From contig JAUSPL010000564.1 in the NCBI GenBank assembly GCA_030656535.1, forward strand, positions 1 to 5,889: 5,889 bases of DNA, given 5' to 3'. The DNA comes from Gemmobacter sp. (GTDB lineage Bacteria > Pseudomonadota > Alphaproteobacteria > Rhodobacterales > Rhodobacteraceae). This document shows positions 1-3,980 of the stretch, piece by piece (within the stretch, counting starts at the first letter, position 1; every line of letters begins with the position of its first letter). The notes beneath the pieces were generated by a model, which worked only from the letters and a program-made list of their open reading frames with translations, was not told where the DNA came from and did no database searches. Position numbers and translations under genes: made by a program.

Positions 1-662
1 CCGTCAACAAGCGCCCCACCCGAGTTCCCGGGATTGATCGCCGCATCCGTTTGCAGGAAATAGCCGCGCCCATTGCCCACCGCCATCGAGGACCGCGCGG
101 TTGCCGAAACGATGCCCATCGAAACCGTCTGCCCGATGCCAAACGGGTTTCCAATCGCCAAGACCAGATCACCTACCTCGATCTGATCGCTGTCGCGCAG
201 CGATAGCGCAGGCAGCGCGTCGGCGTCGCGCAACCGAAGAACCGCAAGATCGCTGTCTTCGTCCGCCAACATCAGGTCTGCCCGGTATTCCCGTTGATCG
301 TTCAGAACCACCGTGATTTCATCAGCCATACCGACGACGTGATAGTTGGACACGACCAAACCGTCCTCGCCCACAATCACGCCTGACCCAAGAGAGTTCT
401 GCACCTCGGGGCGGTTTGCCCCAAATTCCTTGAACAGCCGGTCAAAAAACGGGTCATCGGCGAAGGGACTGGGTCGGCCCGCGACGATGCGCTTGGCATA
501 GATATTGACAACCGACGGCGCAGCCGACCGCACAACCGGCGCGAAACTGAGGCTGACATCAGCCTTGGTCGCAGGAACGCTCTGCGTAGGCACCGTTTGC
601 GCTGGAACAGACGACGCCGCCGCAACAACACAGGCAACCGCCAAGAACACCCGATGTCTCAT
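1..662 (-). CDS. HtrA/DegP-family periplasmic serine protease, partial (C-terminus outside window)
   Basis: Trypsin-like endopeptidase of the HtrA/DegP/DegQ family, expected to degrade or refold misfolded exported proteins in the periplasm. Translating from the ATG at 662 gives 220 full codons open to the window edge. Residues 1-21 look like a Sec signal peptide: basic MRHR, hydrophobic VFLAVACVVAAA, likely cleavage after VPA. The short DPFF...F segment (about 70-80) typical of the family precedes the protease fold. The catalytic triad is visible as His108 (SNYHVV), Asp138 (DSDLAVL) and Ser214 (NPGNSGG), with the AIGNPFG motif at 169-175. Any PDZ domains would lie beyond base 1, so DegP, DegQ and DegS types cannot be told apart and no symbol is given. 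A GGAGG lies only 4 bases before the ATG; no better in-frame start exists. It diverges from the small gene at 1033 and is not part of the ribosomal operon. Confidence 0.93.
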   Translation of the reverse strand, partial: MRHRVFLAVACVVAAASSVPAQTVPTQSVPATKADVSLSFAPVVRSAAPSVVNIYAKRIVAGRPSPFADDPFFDRLFKEFGANRPEVQNSLGSGVIVGEDGLVVSNYHVVGMADEITVVLNDQREYRADLMLADEDSDLAVLRLRDADALPALSLRDSDQIEVGDLVLAIGNPFGIGQTVSMGIVSATARSSMAVGNGRGYFLQTDAAINPGNSGGALVD

Positions 663-689
663 AGAGCCTCCGCCAAACCATGCCGCATC

Positions 690-718
690 GATATAGGCGT
701 CCCACGCCGGGATGCACA
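690..718 (-). promoter_or_regulatory. Weak candidate promoter for the protease gene
   Basis: On the minus strand TGTGCA (718-713) and TATATC (695-690) are separated by 17 bases, matching the sigma-70 consensus at 3 of 6 and 4 of 6 positions. A start about 7 bases further on would give a leader of roughly 20 bases containing the GGAGG of the protease gene. The geometry is right but the -35 is poor; an alternative or stress sigma factor is equally possible. Confidence 0.2.
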
Positions 719-738
719 CCCCAACCGGATCCGAATTC

Positions 739-780
739 TCCGGTCCGGACAAGTCACCGCGCCGGACGGTCCTGACCGGA
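739..780. repeat. Imperfect inverted repeat, 12-bp arms
   Basis: TCCGGTCCGGAC (739-750) pairs with GTCCTGACCGGA (769-780) at 11 of 12 positions, the one mismatch being C746 against T773. The spacer is 18 bases. Neither strand has a T run after it, so it is not a simple intrinsic terminator. It lies about 80-120 bases upstream of the protease start and could be an operator or just a GC-rich structure; no protein family is suggested by the sequence. Confidence 0.5.
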
Positions 781-836
781 GCCCGAAATTCATGAAACCG
801 AAGCCCCCGAATCTCTGCCAGGAACGCCAAAGTCAC

Positions 837-859
837 GCGCTGAACGTTCAGAACAGCGC
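837..859. repeat. 12-bp perfect palindrome inside a wider inverted repeat
   Basis: CTGAACGTTCAG at 840-851 is perfectly self-complementary. It overlaps a second inverted repeat, GCGCTG (837-842) with CAGCGC (854-859), whose centre is 2.5 bases to the right. This is the shape of a dimeric regulator site, but the sequence does not identify a regulator. The two GAAC copies are 5 bases apart, not the 7 of the alphaproteobacterial LexA box. Confidence 0.5.
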
Positions 860-861
860 CA

Positions 862-871
862 GGCGATCGCC
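862..871. repeat. 10-bp perfect palindrome GGCGATCGCC
   Basis: A perfectly self-complementary decamer, centred 21 bp (two helical turns) from the palindrome at 840-851. Its core GCGATCGC is common in some GC-rich genomes, so it may be a background oligomer and not a site. Confidence 0.4.
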
Positions 872-942
872 AAACCGGACACAAAACCCATCAAAGTCGC
901 TGATTGGCCACCAAGCTACGATAAACACGGGGAAATTGGTCC

Positions 943-976
943 CTGTCGTACAAACCAGACATGTCTTTTTAGACAG
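943..976. repeat. Cluster of TGTC/GACA half-sites with palindrome AGACATGTCT
   Basis: Four alternating half-sites lie in 32 bases: TGTC 944-947, GACA 958-961, TGTC 963-966 and GACA 972-975. They form the perfect palindrome AGACATGTCT (957-966) and the inverted repeat TGTCT-N4-AGACA (962-975). The block is bounded by CTGTC and GACAG. It sits just upstream of the weak -35 proposed for the small gene, a sensible place for an operator or activator site. The binding protein is unknown. Confidence 0.45.
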
Positions 977-977
977 G

Positions 978-1005
978 TTGCGCGTTTTGGGAACAACCGT
1001 AAATT
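978..1005 (+). promoter_or_regulatory. Weak candidate promoter for the small gene at 1033
   Basis: TTGCGC (978-983) and TAAATT (1000-1005) are separated by 16 bases in the AT-rich end of the intergenic region. They match the sigma-70 consensus at 3 of 6 and 4 of 6 positions. Transcription from about 1012 would leave a short leader carrying the GGAGGG ribosome site. The match is weak and other readings are possible. Confidence 0.22.
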
Positions 1006-1018
1006 GAGTTCATCAGAC

Positions 1019-1024
1019 GGAGGG
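1019..1024 (+). promoter_or_regulatory. Ribosome binding site that sets a GTG start
   Basis: GGAGGG ends 8 bases before GTG 1033 but 20 bases before the next in-frame ATG at 1045. The spacing favours the GTG as the true start of the small gene. Confidence 0.6.
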
Positions 1025-1032
1025 TAGAATAA

Positions 1033-1227
1033 GTGAGACACGTAATGATTAACCCCATCGACTTTGCACAACTCATGGCCATGTCACGCGGCGACCGCCG
1101 CGACCTTCTTGAGTTTATTGGATCGACACCACTTGGTTCAAAAGAGGCCGGACGTCTGGTTGGACGCGTATCGGCAGCCGTGATCGACGCAACACGGTCC
1201 AGGCTGGTCGAAACCAGGGCAAACTGA
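1033..1227 (+). CDS. Small hypothetical protein, 64 residues
   Basis: I do not recognise this protein and propose no function. It is a short, soluble-looking product with no signal peptide, membrane segment, cysteine pair or known motif. The middle is charged (SRGDRRDLLEFIG, about 18-30) and the C-terminal half looks helical and basic. Support for a real gene: a strong GGAGGG site correctly spaced from the GTG, a TGA at 1225-1227, and a T-tracted intrinsic terminator 22 bases later. It also lies in a separate unit convergent with the ribosomal operon. If the ATG at 1045 is used instead, the product has 60 residues. It uses some codons that look uncommon here (AGG, AGA, GGA), in keeping with modest expression or weaker selection. 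The minus-strand open frame over the same bases lacks comparable signals. Confidence 0.62.
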   Translation: MRHVMINPIDFAQLMAMSRGDRRDLLEFIGSTPLGSKEAGRLVGRVSAAVIDATRSRLVETRAN

Positions 1228-1249
1228 TCCTGCAACCATAGCGAAAATC

Positions 1250-1279
1250 AAAAAAGCCCGCCTTTAGGCGGGCCTTTTT
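1250..1279. terminator. Bidirectional intrinsic terminator between rplQ and the small gene
   Basis: GCCCGCC (1256-1262) and GGCGGGC (1267-1273) form a perfect 7-bp stem around TTTA. Six A bases (1250-1255) precede it and TTTTT (1275-1279) follows after one C. Read on the minus strand it ends the ribosomal operon, 30 bases past the rplQ stop, with a six-U tail. Read on the plus strand it ends the small gene, 22 bases past its stop. Confidence 0.93.
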
Positions 1280-1309
1280 ATATTCCGGTTCCCGCAGGAA
1301 CGTCAGAAA

Positions 1310-1729
1310 TCAATCGTCGGCAGCTTCATAAGCTTCGGTGCGCGCGTGATCGGCAGCACCTTTGGCCGACGGATCACGGTCGACAAATTCGATGATCGCC
1401 ATAGGCGCCATATCGCCATAGCGGAACCCTGCCTTCAGGACGCGAACGTATCCGCCCTGACGTTCCTTGTAGCGCGGCCCAAGGATCGCGAACAGTTTTT
1501 CGACATGCATGTCTTGCTTCAGCGACGCATCCGCTTGACGGCGGGCGTGCAAATCACCGCGCTTGGCCAAGGTGATCAGCTTTTCGATGATCGGGCGCAG
1601 TTCTTTTGCTTTTGGCAAGGTGGTCTTGATCTGCTCATGTTCGATAAGCGAACCACACATGTTGGCGAACAGCGCCTTGCGGTGTTCGTGGGTACGGTTA
1701 AGCCGGCGGTAGCCGCGAGAGTGACGCAT
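1310..1729 (-). CDS. rplQ: 50S ribosomal protein L17
   Basis: L17 of the large ribosomal subunit, near the exit-tunnel surface. The 139 residues begin with the family's MRHSRGYRRLNR. The conserved stretch LFANMCGSLIEHEQIKTT (about 20-37) and the GGYVRVLKAGFRYGDMAPMA segment ending near 111 follow. Core homology ends near residue 117, followed by an Ala/Glu/Asp-rich acidic tail (EAYEAADD) of the kind seen in related bacteria. AGGAGA lies 5 bases before the ATG at 1729. It is the last gene of the operon, 165 bases after rpoA, and ends shortly before the shared terminator. That long spacer with two hairpins suggests separate control of its translation or mRNA processing. Confidence 0.98.
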   Translation of the reverse strand: MRHSRGYRRLNRTHEHRKALFANMCGSLIEHEQIKTTLPKAKELRPIIEKLITLAKRGDLHARRQADASLKQDMHVEKLFAILGPRYKERQGGYVRVLKAGFRYGDMAPMAIIEFVDRDPSAKGAADHARTEAYEAADD

Positions 1730-1761
1730 GGTTTTCTCCTATAGCGTTTATACTTTGTCCG

Positions 1762-1784
1762 GTGATCCCTGCGTGCGGGACCAC
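1762..1784 (-). promoter_or_regulatory. RNA hairpin in the rplQ leader (proximal)
   Basis: In the minus-strand RNA, GUGGUCCC (1784-1777) pairs with GGGAUCAC (1769-1762) over 8 bp including one G-U, around a 7-base loop. It lies about 20 bases upstream of the rplQ Shine-Dalgarno. No U run follows, so termination is unlikely; a role in translation control or mRNA stability is inference. Confidence 0.5.
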
Positions 1785-1815
1785 TCTCCTTGGGGCACTG
1801 CGCCCGGGTAGCCAA

Positions 1816-1836
1816 GGTGCGCCCGTCGGGCACACC
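1816..1836 (-). promoter_or_regulatory. RNA hairpin in the rpoA-rplQ spacer (distal)
   Basis: In the minus-strand RNA, GGUGUGCCC (1836-1828) pairs with GGGCGCACC (1824-1816) over 9 bp with one U-G pair, closed by the triloop GAC. No U tract follows. Its design (long GC stem, one wobble, triloop) resembles the hairpin between rpsK and rpoA. Confidence 0.6.
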
Positions 1837-1894
1837 CCTGAACCTTGAGTGGCTGCGCGGTTATACGACAAGGCGTACCCACGCAGCAAACCAA

Positions 1895-2911
1895 TCAGAA
1901 CTGGTCTTCGAACCGCTTTGCCAGATCTTCGATGTTCTCCGGCGGCCAGTCCTCGACTTCCATGCCCAGATGCAGTCCCATGCCCGACAGCACTTCCTTG
2001 ATTTCATTCAAGGACTTGCGGCCAAAGTTGGGCGTGCGCAGCATCTCGGCTTCGGTCTTCTGGATCAAGTCGCCAATATAGACGATGTTATCGTTCTTGA
2101 GGCAGTTCGCCGAGCGGACCGACAATTCCAGCTCGTCAACCTTCTTGAGCAGCAACGGGTTGAACTCCAGCCCGTCTTCCGCATCAAGACGCGTTGCCGA
2201 TTCCGGCTCGTCAAAGTTCACGAAGATCGACAGCTGATCTTGCAGGATACGCGCGGCATAGGCCACCGCGTCTTCCGGCGTCAACGAACCGTCGGTTTCG
2301 ACCTTCATGGTCAGCTTGTCATAGTCCAGAACCTGGCCCTCGCGGGTAGGCTGAACTTCGTAGCTGACCTTCTTGACCGGCGAATAGATGGCGTCGATCG
2401 GGATCAAGCCGATGGGCGCATCTTCGGGACGGTTCTTGTCGGCAGCGACGTAGCCTTTGCCGGTATTCACGGTCAGTTCCATGAATACATCTGCACCATC
2501 GTCAAGGTGACAGATCACATGATCCTTGTTCAGGATCTCGATCCCGTTGGATTCCGAGATGCTCGCCGCTGTAACAACGCCTGGACCCTTTGCGGAAATC
2601 GACAGGCGCTTTGGCCCTTCGACATCCATCTTGATCGACACGCCCTTGAGGTTCAGCACGATGTCGGTGACGTCTTCACGCACACCAGCGACCGAGGAAA
2701 ACTCGTGCAGCACATTGTCGATCTGCACCGATGTGATGGCCGCACCTTGCAGAGACGACATCAACACGCGCCGCAGCGCGTTGCCCAGCGTCAGGCCAAA
2801 GCCGCGCTCCAGCGGCTCGGCGACCAAGGTGGCCATCCGTGACGGGTCGGCGCCCGCCTTGACGTCCAGTTGTGTCGGCTTGATCAGCTCTTGCCAGTTC
2901 TTGTGGATCAT
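1895..2911 (-). CDS. rpoA: DNA-directed RNA polymerase subunit alpha
   Basis: Alpha subunit of RNA polymerase: its dimer scaffolds beta and beta', and its C-terminal domain contacts UP elements and activators. The 338 residues match the family's usual alphaproteobacterial length. The N-terminal dimerisation/assembly domain (about 1-235) carries EPLERGFGLTLGNALRR at 32-48. A linker follows, then the C-terminal domain (about 250-338) with SVRSANCL (264-271) and TPNFGRKSLNEIKEVL (293-308). Arg266 aligns with the DNA-contacting Arg265 of E. coli. The ATG at 2911 is chosen over the in-frame ATG at 2926, because the latter overlaps the Shine-Dalgarno and would add five residues absent from relatives. 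It lies 117 bases after rpsK and 165 before rplQ, with hairpins in both gaps, which may help set its dose relative to the ribosomal proteins. rpsD, found next to rpoA in enterobacteria, is absent here. Confidence 0.99.
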   Translation of the reverse strand: MIHKNWQELIKPTQLDVKAGADPSRMATLVAEPLERGFGLTLGNALRRVLMSSLQGAAITSVQIDNVLHEFSSVAGVREDVTDIVLNLKGVSIKMDVEGPKRLSISAKGPGVVTAASISESNGIEILNKDHVICHLDDGADVFMELTVNTGKGYVAADKNRPEDAPIGLIPIDAIYSPVKKVSYEVQPTREGQVLDYDKLTMKVETDGSLTPEDAVAYAARILQDQLSIFVNFDEPESATRLDAEDGLEFNPLLLKKVDELELSVRSANCLKNDNIVYIGDLIQKTEAEMLRTPNFGRKSLNEIKEVLSGMGLHLGMEVEDWPPENIEDLAKRFEDQF

Positions 2912-2919
2912 GCGTTTCG

Positions 2920-2924
2920 CCTCC
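2920..2924 (-). promoter_or_regulatory. rpoA ribosome binding site that sets the start
   Basis: GGAGG on the minus strand (2924-2920) stands 8 bases before ATG 2911. The upstream in-frame ATG (2926-2924) shares its last base with this site and has no site of its own, so the 338-residue form is preferred. Confidence 0.85.
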
Positions 2925-2985
2925 ATTCTTGCCTGCTGCCCATGTCCATAAGCGGCAGACGCCCGAGGATCAGAAATGACGTTGG

Positions 2986-3010
2986 GGGCCGCGCCAGACT
3001 GGCACGGCCC
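2986..3010 (-). promoter_or_regulatory. Strong intercistronic RNA hairpin between rpsK and rpoA
   Basis: In the minus-strand RNA, GGGCCGUGCCA (3010-3000) pairs with UGGCGCGGCCC (2996-2986) over 11 bp with one U-G wobble and the triloop GUC. It starts 18 bases after the rpsK stop. The downstream sequence is CCCAACG with no U run, so it is not a canonical terminator. A protective or processing hairpin, or partial attenuation before rpoA, are the likely roles (inference). Confidence 0.65.
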
Positions 3011-3028
3011 ATAATTTGTGGCCTATCG

Positions 3029-3418
3029 TCAGACCCGGCGACGCTTTGGAGGGCGGCAGCCGTTGTGGGCCATCGGGGTCACATCACGGATCGACGTAAC
3101 GTTCAGCCCTGCAGCAGCGAGCGCGCGCAGCGCGGATTCGCGGCCCGAACCCGGACCCTGAACTTCGACCTCGATGGTTTTCACGCCATGTTCCTGCGCC
3201 TTGCGGGCAGCATCTTCGGCAGCCATCTGAGCGGCATACGGAGTGGATTTCCGCGAGCCCTTGAAGCCCATCGTACCAGCCGACGACCAAGAGATCGCGT
3301 TGCCTTGCACGTCCGAGATCAGAATCTTGGTGTTGTTGAAGCTGGAGTTCACATGAGCAACGCCTGCGGCGATGTTCTTGCGTTCCTTTTTCTTCATACG
3401 GGTTTTATCGCGTGCCAT
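3029..3418 (-). CDS. rpsK: 30S ribosomal protein S11
   Basis: S11 of the small-subunit platform, near the mRNA exit and the 3' end of 16S rRNA. The 129 residues are the usual length. They run from MARDKTRMKKKERKN through GVAHVNSSFNNTKILISDVQGN (about 19-40) to the conserved C-terminus, with LRALAAAGLNVTSIRDVTP (97-115) and HNGCRPPKRRRV (118-129). The N-terminus is rich in Lys/Arg, as expected for rRNA binding. It starts 12 bases after the rpsM stop, and its only ribosome site is a G-rich AAGGGGG joined to that stop, so translational coupling to S13 is likely. A strong hairpin follows its stop before rpoA. Confidence 0.99.
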   Translation of the reverse strand: MARDKTRMKKKERKNIAAGVAHVNSSFNNTKILISDVQGNAISWSSAGTMGFKGSRKSTPYAAQMAAEDAARKAQEHGVKTIEVEVQGPGSGRESALRALAAAGLNVTSIRDVTPMAHNGCRPPKRRRV

Positions 3419-3430
3419 ATCTACGCCCCC

Positions 3431-3799
3431 TTATTTCTTCTTGCCGGCAATGGCCTTTGCGGGGCCCTTGCGCGTGCGTGCGTTGGTATGGGTGCGTTGG
3501 CCACGAACCGGAAGGTTCCGGCGGTGACGCAGACCGCGATAGCAACCAAGGTCCATCAGACGCTTGATGTTGGTGGAGGTTTCGCGACGCAGATCGCCTT
3601 CAACCGTAAAGTTGGCGTCGATGTGCTCGCGAATCGCGAGGACTTCGGCGTCTGTCAGGTCATTGACGCGACGCGCGCGGTCAATACCGACGGCTTCACA
3701 GATCTGTTCAGCGATGTGCGGACCGATACCGGTGATATAGGTCAGCGAGATGGGGACGCGTTTCCCCGTCGGGATGTTCACGCCAGCAATACGTGCCAT
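3431..3799 (-). CDS. rpsM: 30S ribosomal protein S13
   Basis: S13 of the small-subunit head; it contacts 16S rRNA, forms inter-subunit bridges and touches the P-site tRNA through its basic tail. The 122 residues begin MARIAGVNIP and include the helix-hairpin-helix-like TGIG at 23-26. The signature RGLRHRRNLPVRGQRT lies at 88-103, followed by a basic tail ending GKKK. ATG 3799 is preferred over an in-frame upstream ATG (3847) because AAAGGA lies 7 bases before it and the protein then matches the family exactly. It follows adk after a 181-base gap with a possible promoter and two hairpins, one ending beside its Shine-Dalgarno. It is therefore the first gene of a possible sub-operon rpsM-rpsK-rpoA-rplQ. 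Confidence 0.99.
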   Translation of the reverse strand: MARIAGVNIPTGKRVPISLTYITGIGPHIAEQICEAVGIDRARRVNDLTDAEVLAIREHIDANFTVEGDLRRETSTNIKRLMDLGCYRGLRHRRNLPVRGQRTHTNARTRKGPAKAIAGKKK

Positions 3800-3812
3800 G
3801 CGTAGTTCCTTT

Positions 3813-3851
3813 CGTTGCGGTTCCGTGGTGCCAGAACCTTTTTTCACAACG
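3813..3851 (-). promoter_or_regulatory. rpsM leader hairpin abutting the Shine-Dalgarno
   Basis: In the minus-strand RNA, CGUUG (3851-3847) pairs with CAACG (3817-3813), extended by a U-G pair. GGUUC (3838-3834) then pairs with GAACC (3823-3819). The two helices stack except for a 7-base GAAAAAA bulge on one side, and the loop has 10 bases. The 3' arm ends at 3813, directly next to AAAGGA (3812-3807). Folding could therefore modulate S13 initiation; a ribosomal-protein binding site is inference. Confidence 0.5.
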
Positions 3852-3918
3852 CAAAGACTGCGGGACGTACCCGGGCCACTTGCATCGTCTGGGAGGTATT
3901 TCGCCCGACCCGAAAGGC

Positions 3919-3946
3919 CACGACGATTCCCTTGCGGGACGCCGTG
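3919..3946 (-). promoter_or_regulatory. GNRA-capped RNA hairpin in the adk-rpsM gap
   Basis: In the minus-strand RNA, CACGGCG (3946-3940) pairs with CGUCGUG (3925-3919) over 7 bp with one G-U. UCCC (3939-3936) continues the stem with GGGA (3931-3928), the tetraloop is GCAA, and AU bulges on the 3' side. A GNRA loop on an 11-bp stem is typical of structured RNA. No U tract follows. Confidence 0.6.
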
Positions 3947-3974
3947 TCCTATGGGGTTTTCAATGGGTCGTCAA
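3946..3974 (-). promoter_or_regulatory. Candidate internal promoter for rpsM-rpsK-rpoA-rplQ
   Basis: TTGACG (3974-3969) and TAGGAC (3951-3946) are 17 bases apart on the minus strand. The -35 matches 5 of 6 consensus bases and the -10 only 3 of 6. The -35 begins 6 bases after the adk stop codon. Transcription would start near 3939 and give a leader of about 140 bases. The -10 shares a base with the 5' arm of the hairpin at 3919-3946, so a transcript from here would lack part of that stem. Confidence 0.38.
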
Positions 3975-3980
3975 GGCTGG

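Larger units (their letters stand above)
663..1032. other. Divergent intergenic region, 370 bp, palindrome-rich, no gene seen
   Basis: This gap separates the minus-strand protease from the plus-strand small gene, so it must hold the promoter of each if both are transcribed on their own. I see no convincing coding sequence: the open frames crossing it are Arg/Pro-rich, lack a Shine-Dalgarno and run into the protease. It contains an imperfect inverted repeat (739-780), three perfect palindromes of 10-12 bp between 840 and 966, and a cluster of TGTC/GACA half-sites (943-976). The last 80 bases before the small gene are noticeably more AT-rich than the rest. Promoter matches on either strand are weak. 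Confidence 0.7.

Noticed and set aside
629..662. Possible lipoprotein signal (AVAC, Cys11) in the protease
   Set aside because: Position -3 is Ala and not Leu, and the cysteine falls only 11 residues in, too early in the hydrophobic stretch. A standard signal peptide ending near VPA fits better.
727..738. Abutting GGATCC and GAATTC, looking like a cloning polylinker
   Set aside because: No further linker sites or vector sequence flank it, and the surrounding bases continue as ordinary intergenic DNA next to a normal gene. Two adjacent hexamers alone do not show contamination.
842..854. LexA (SOS) box from two GAAC copies
   Set aside because: The copies are 5 bases apart. The alphaproteobacterial LexA site GTTC-N7-GTTC (read as GAAC-N7-GAAC) needs 7.
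671..876. The 9-mer CGCCAAACC repeated at 671-679 and 868-876
   Set aside because: Short, two copies only, one overlapping the protease leader; no arrangement suggests function beyond chance.
597..1007. A 136-codon plus-strand frame across the intergenic region
   Set aside because: Arg/Pro/Asn-rich without protein-like character, no Shine-Dalgarno, and its first part overlaps the protease signal peptide antisense.
969..1235. An 88-codon minus-strand frame overlapping the small gene
   Set aside because: It has no good ribosome site, unlike the plus-strand frame with GGAGGG and terminator.
1739..1760. AT-rich TATAAA/CTATAG as a -10 for an rplQ promoter
   Set aside because: No acceptable -35 lies 16-18 bases upstream, and the sequence partly overlaps the rplQ ribosome site.
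1790..2842. A 350-codon plus-strand open frame opposite rpoA
   Set aside because: It is antisense to a certain gene, has no ribosome site or recognisable domain, and arises from the codon bias of GC-rich coding DNA. The same holds for the plus-strand frames at 2870-3805, 3750-4751 and 4720-5217.
3800..3847. N-terminal extension of S13 to the in-frame ATG at 3847
   Set aside because: It would add 16 residues absent from the family and read through the leader hairpin; AAAGGA and homology fix the start at 3799.
3800..3980. E. coli-type S4-binding alpha-operon pseudoknot
   Set aside because: I cannot recognise that element here, and rpsD is not part of this operon. The leader hairpins are reported without assigning S4.
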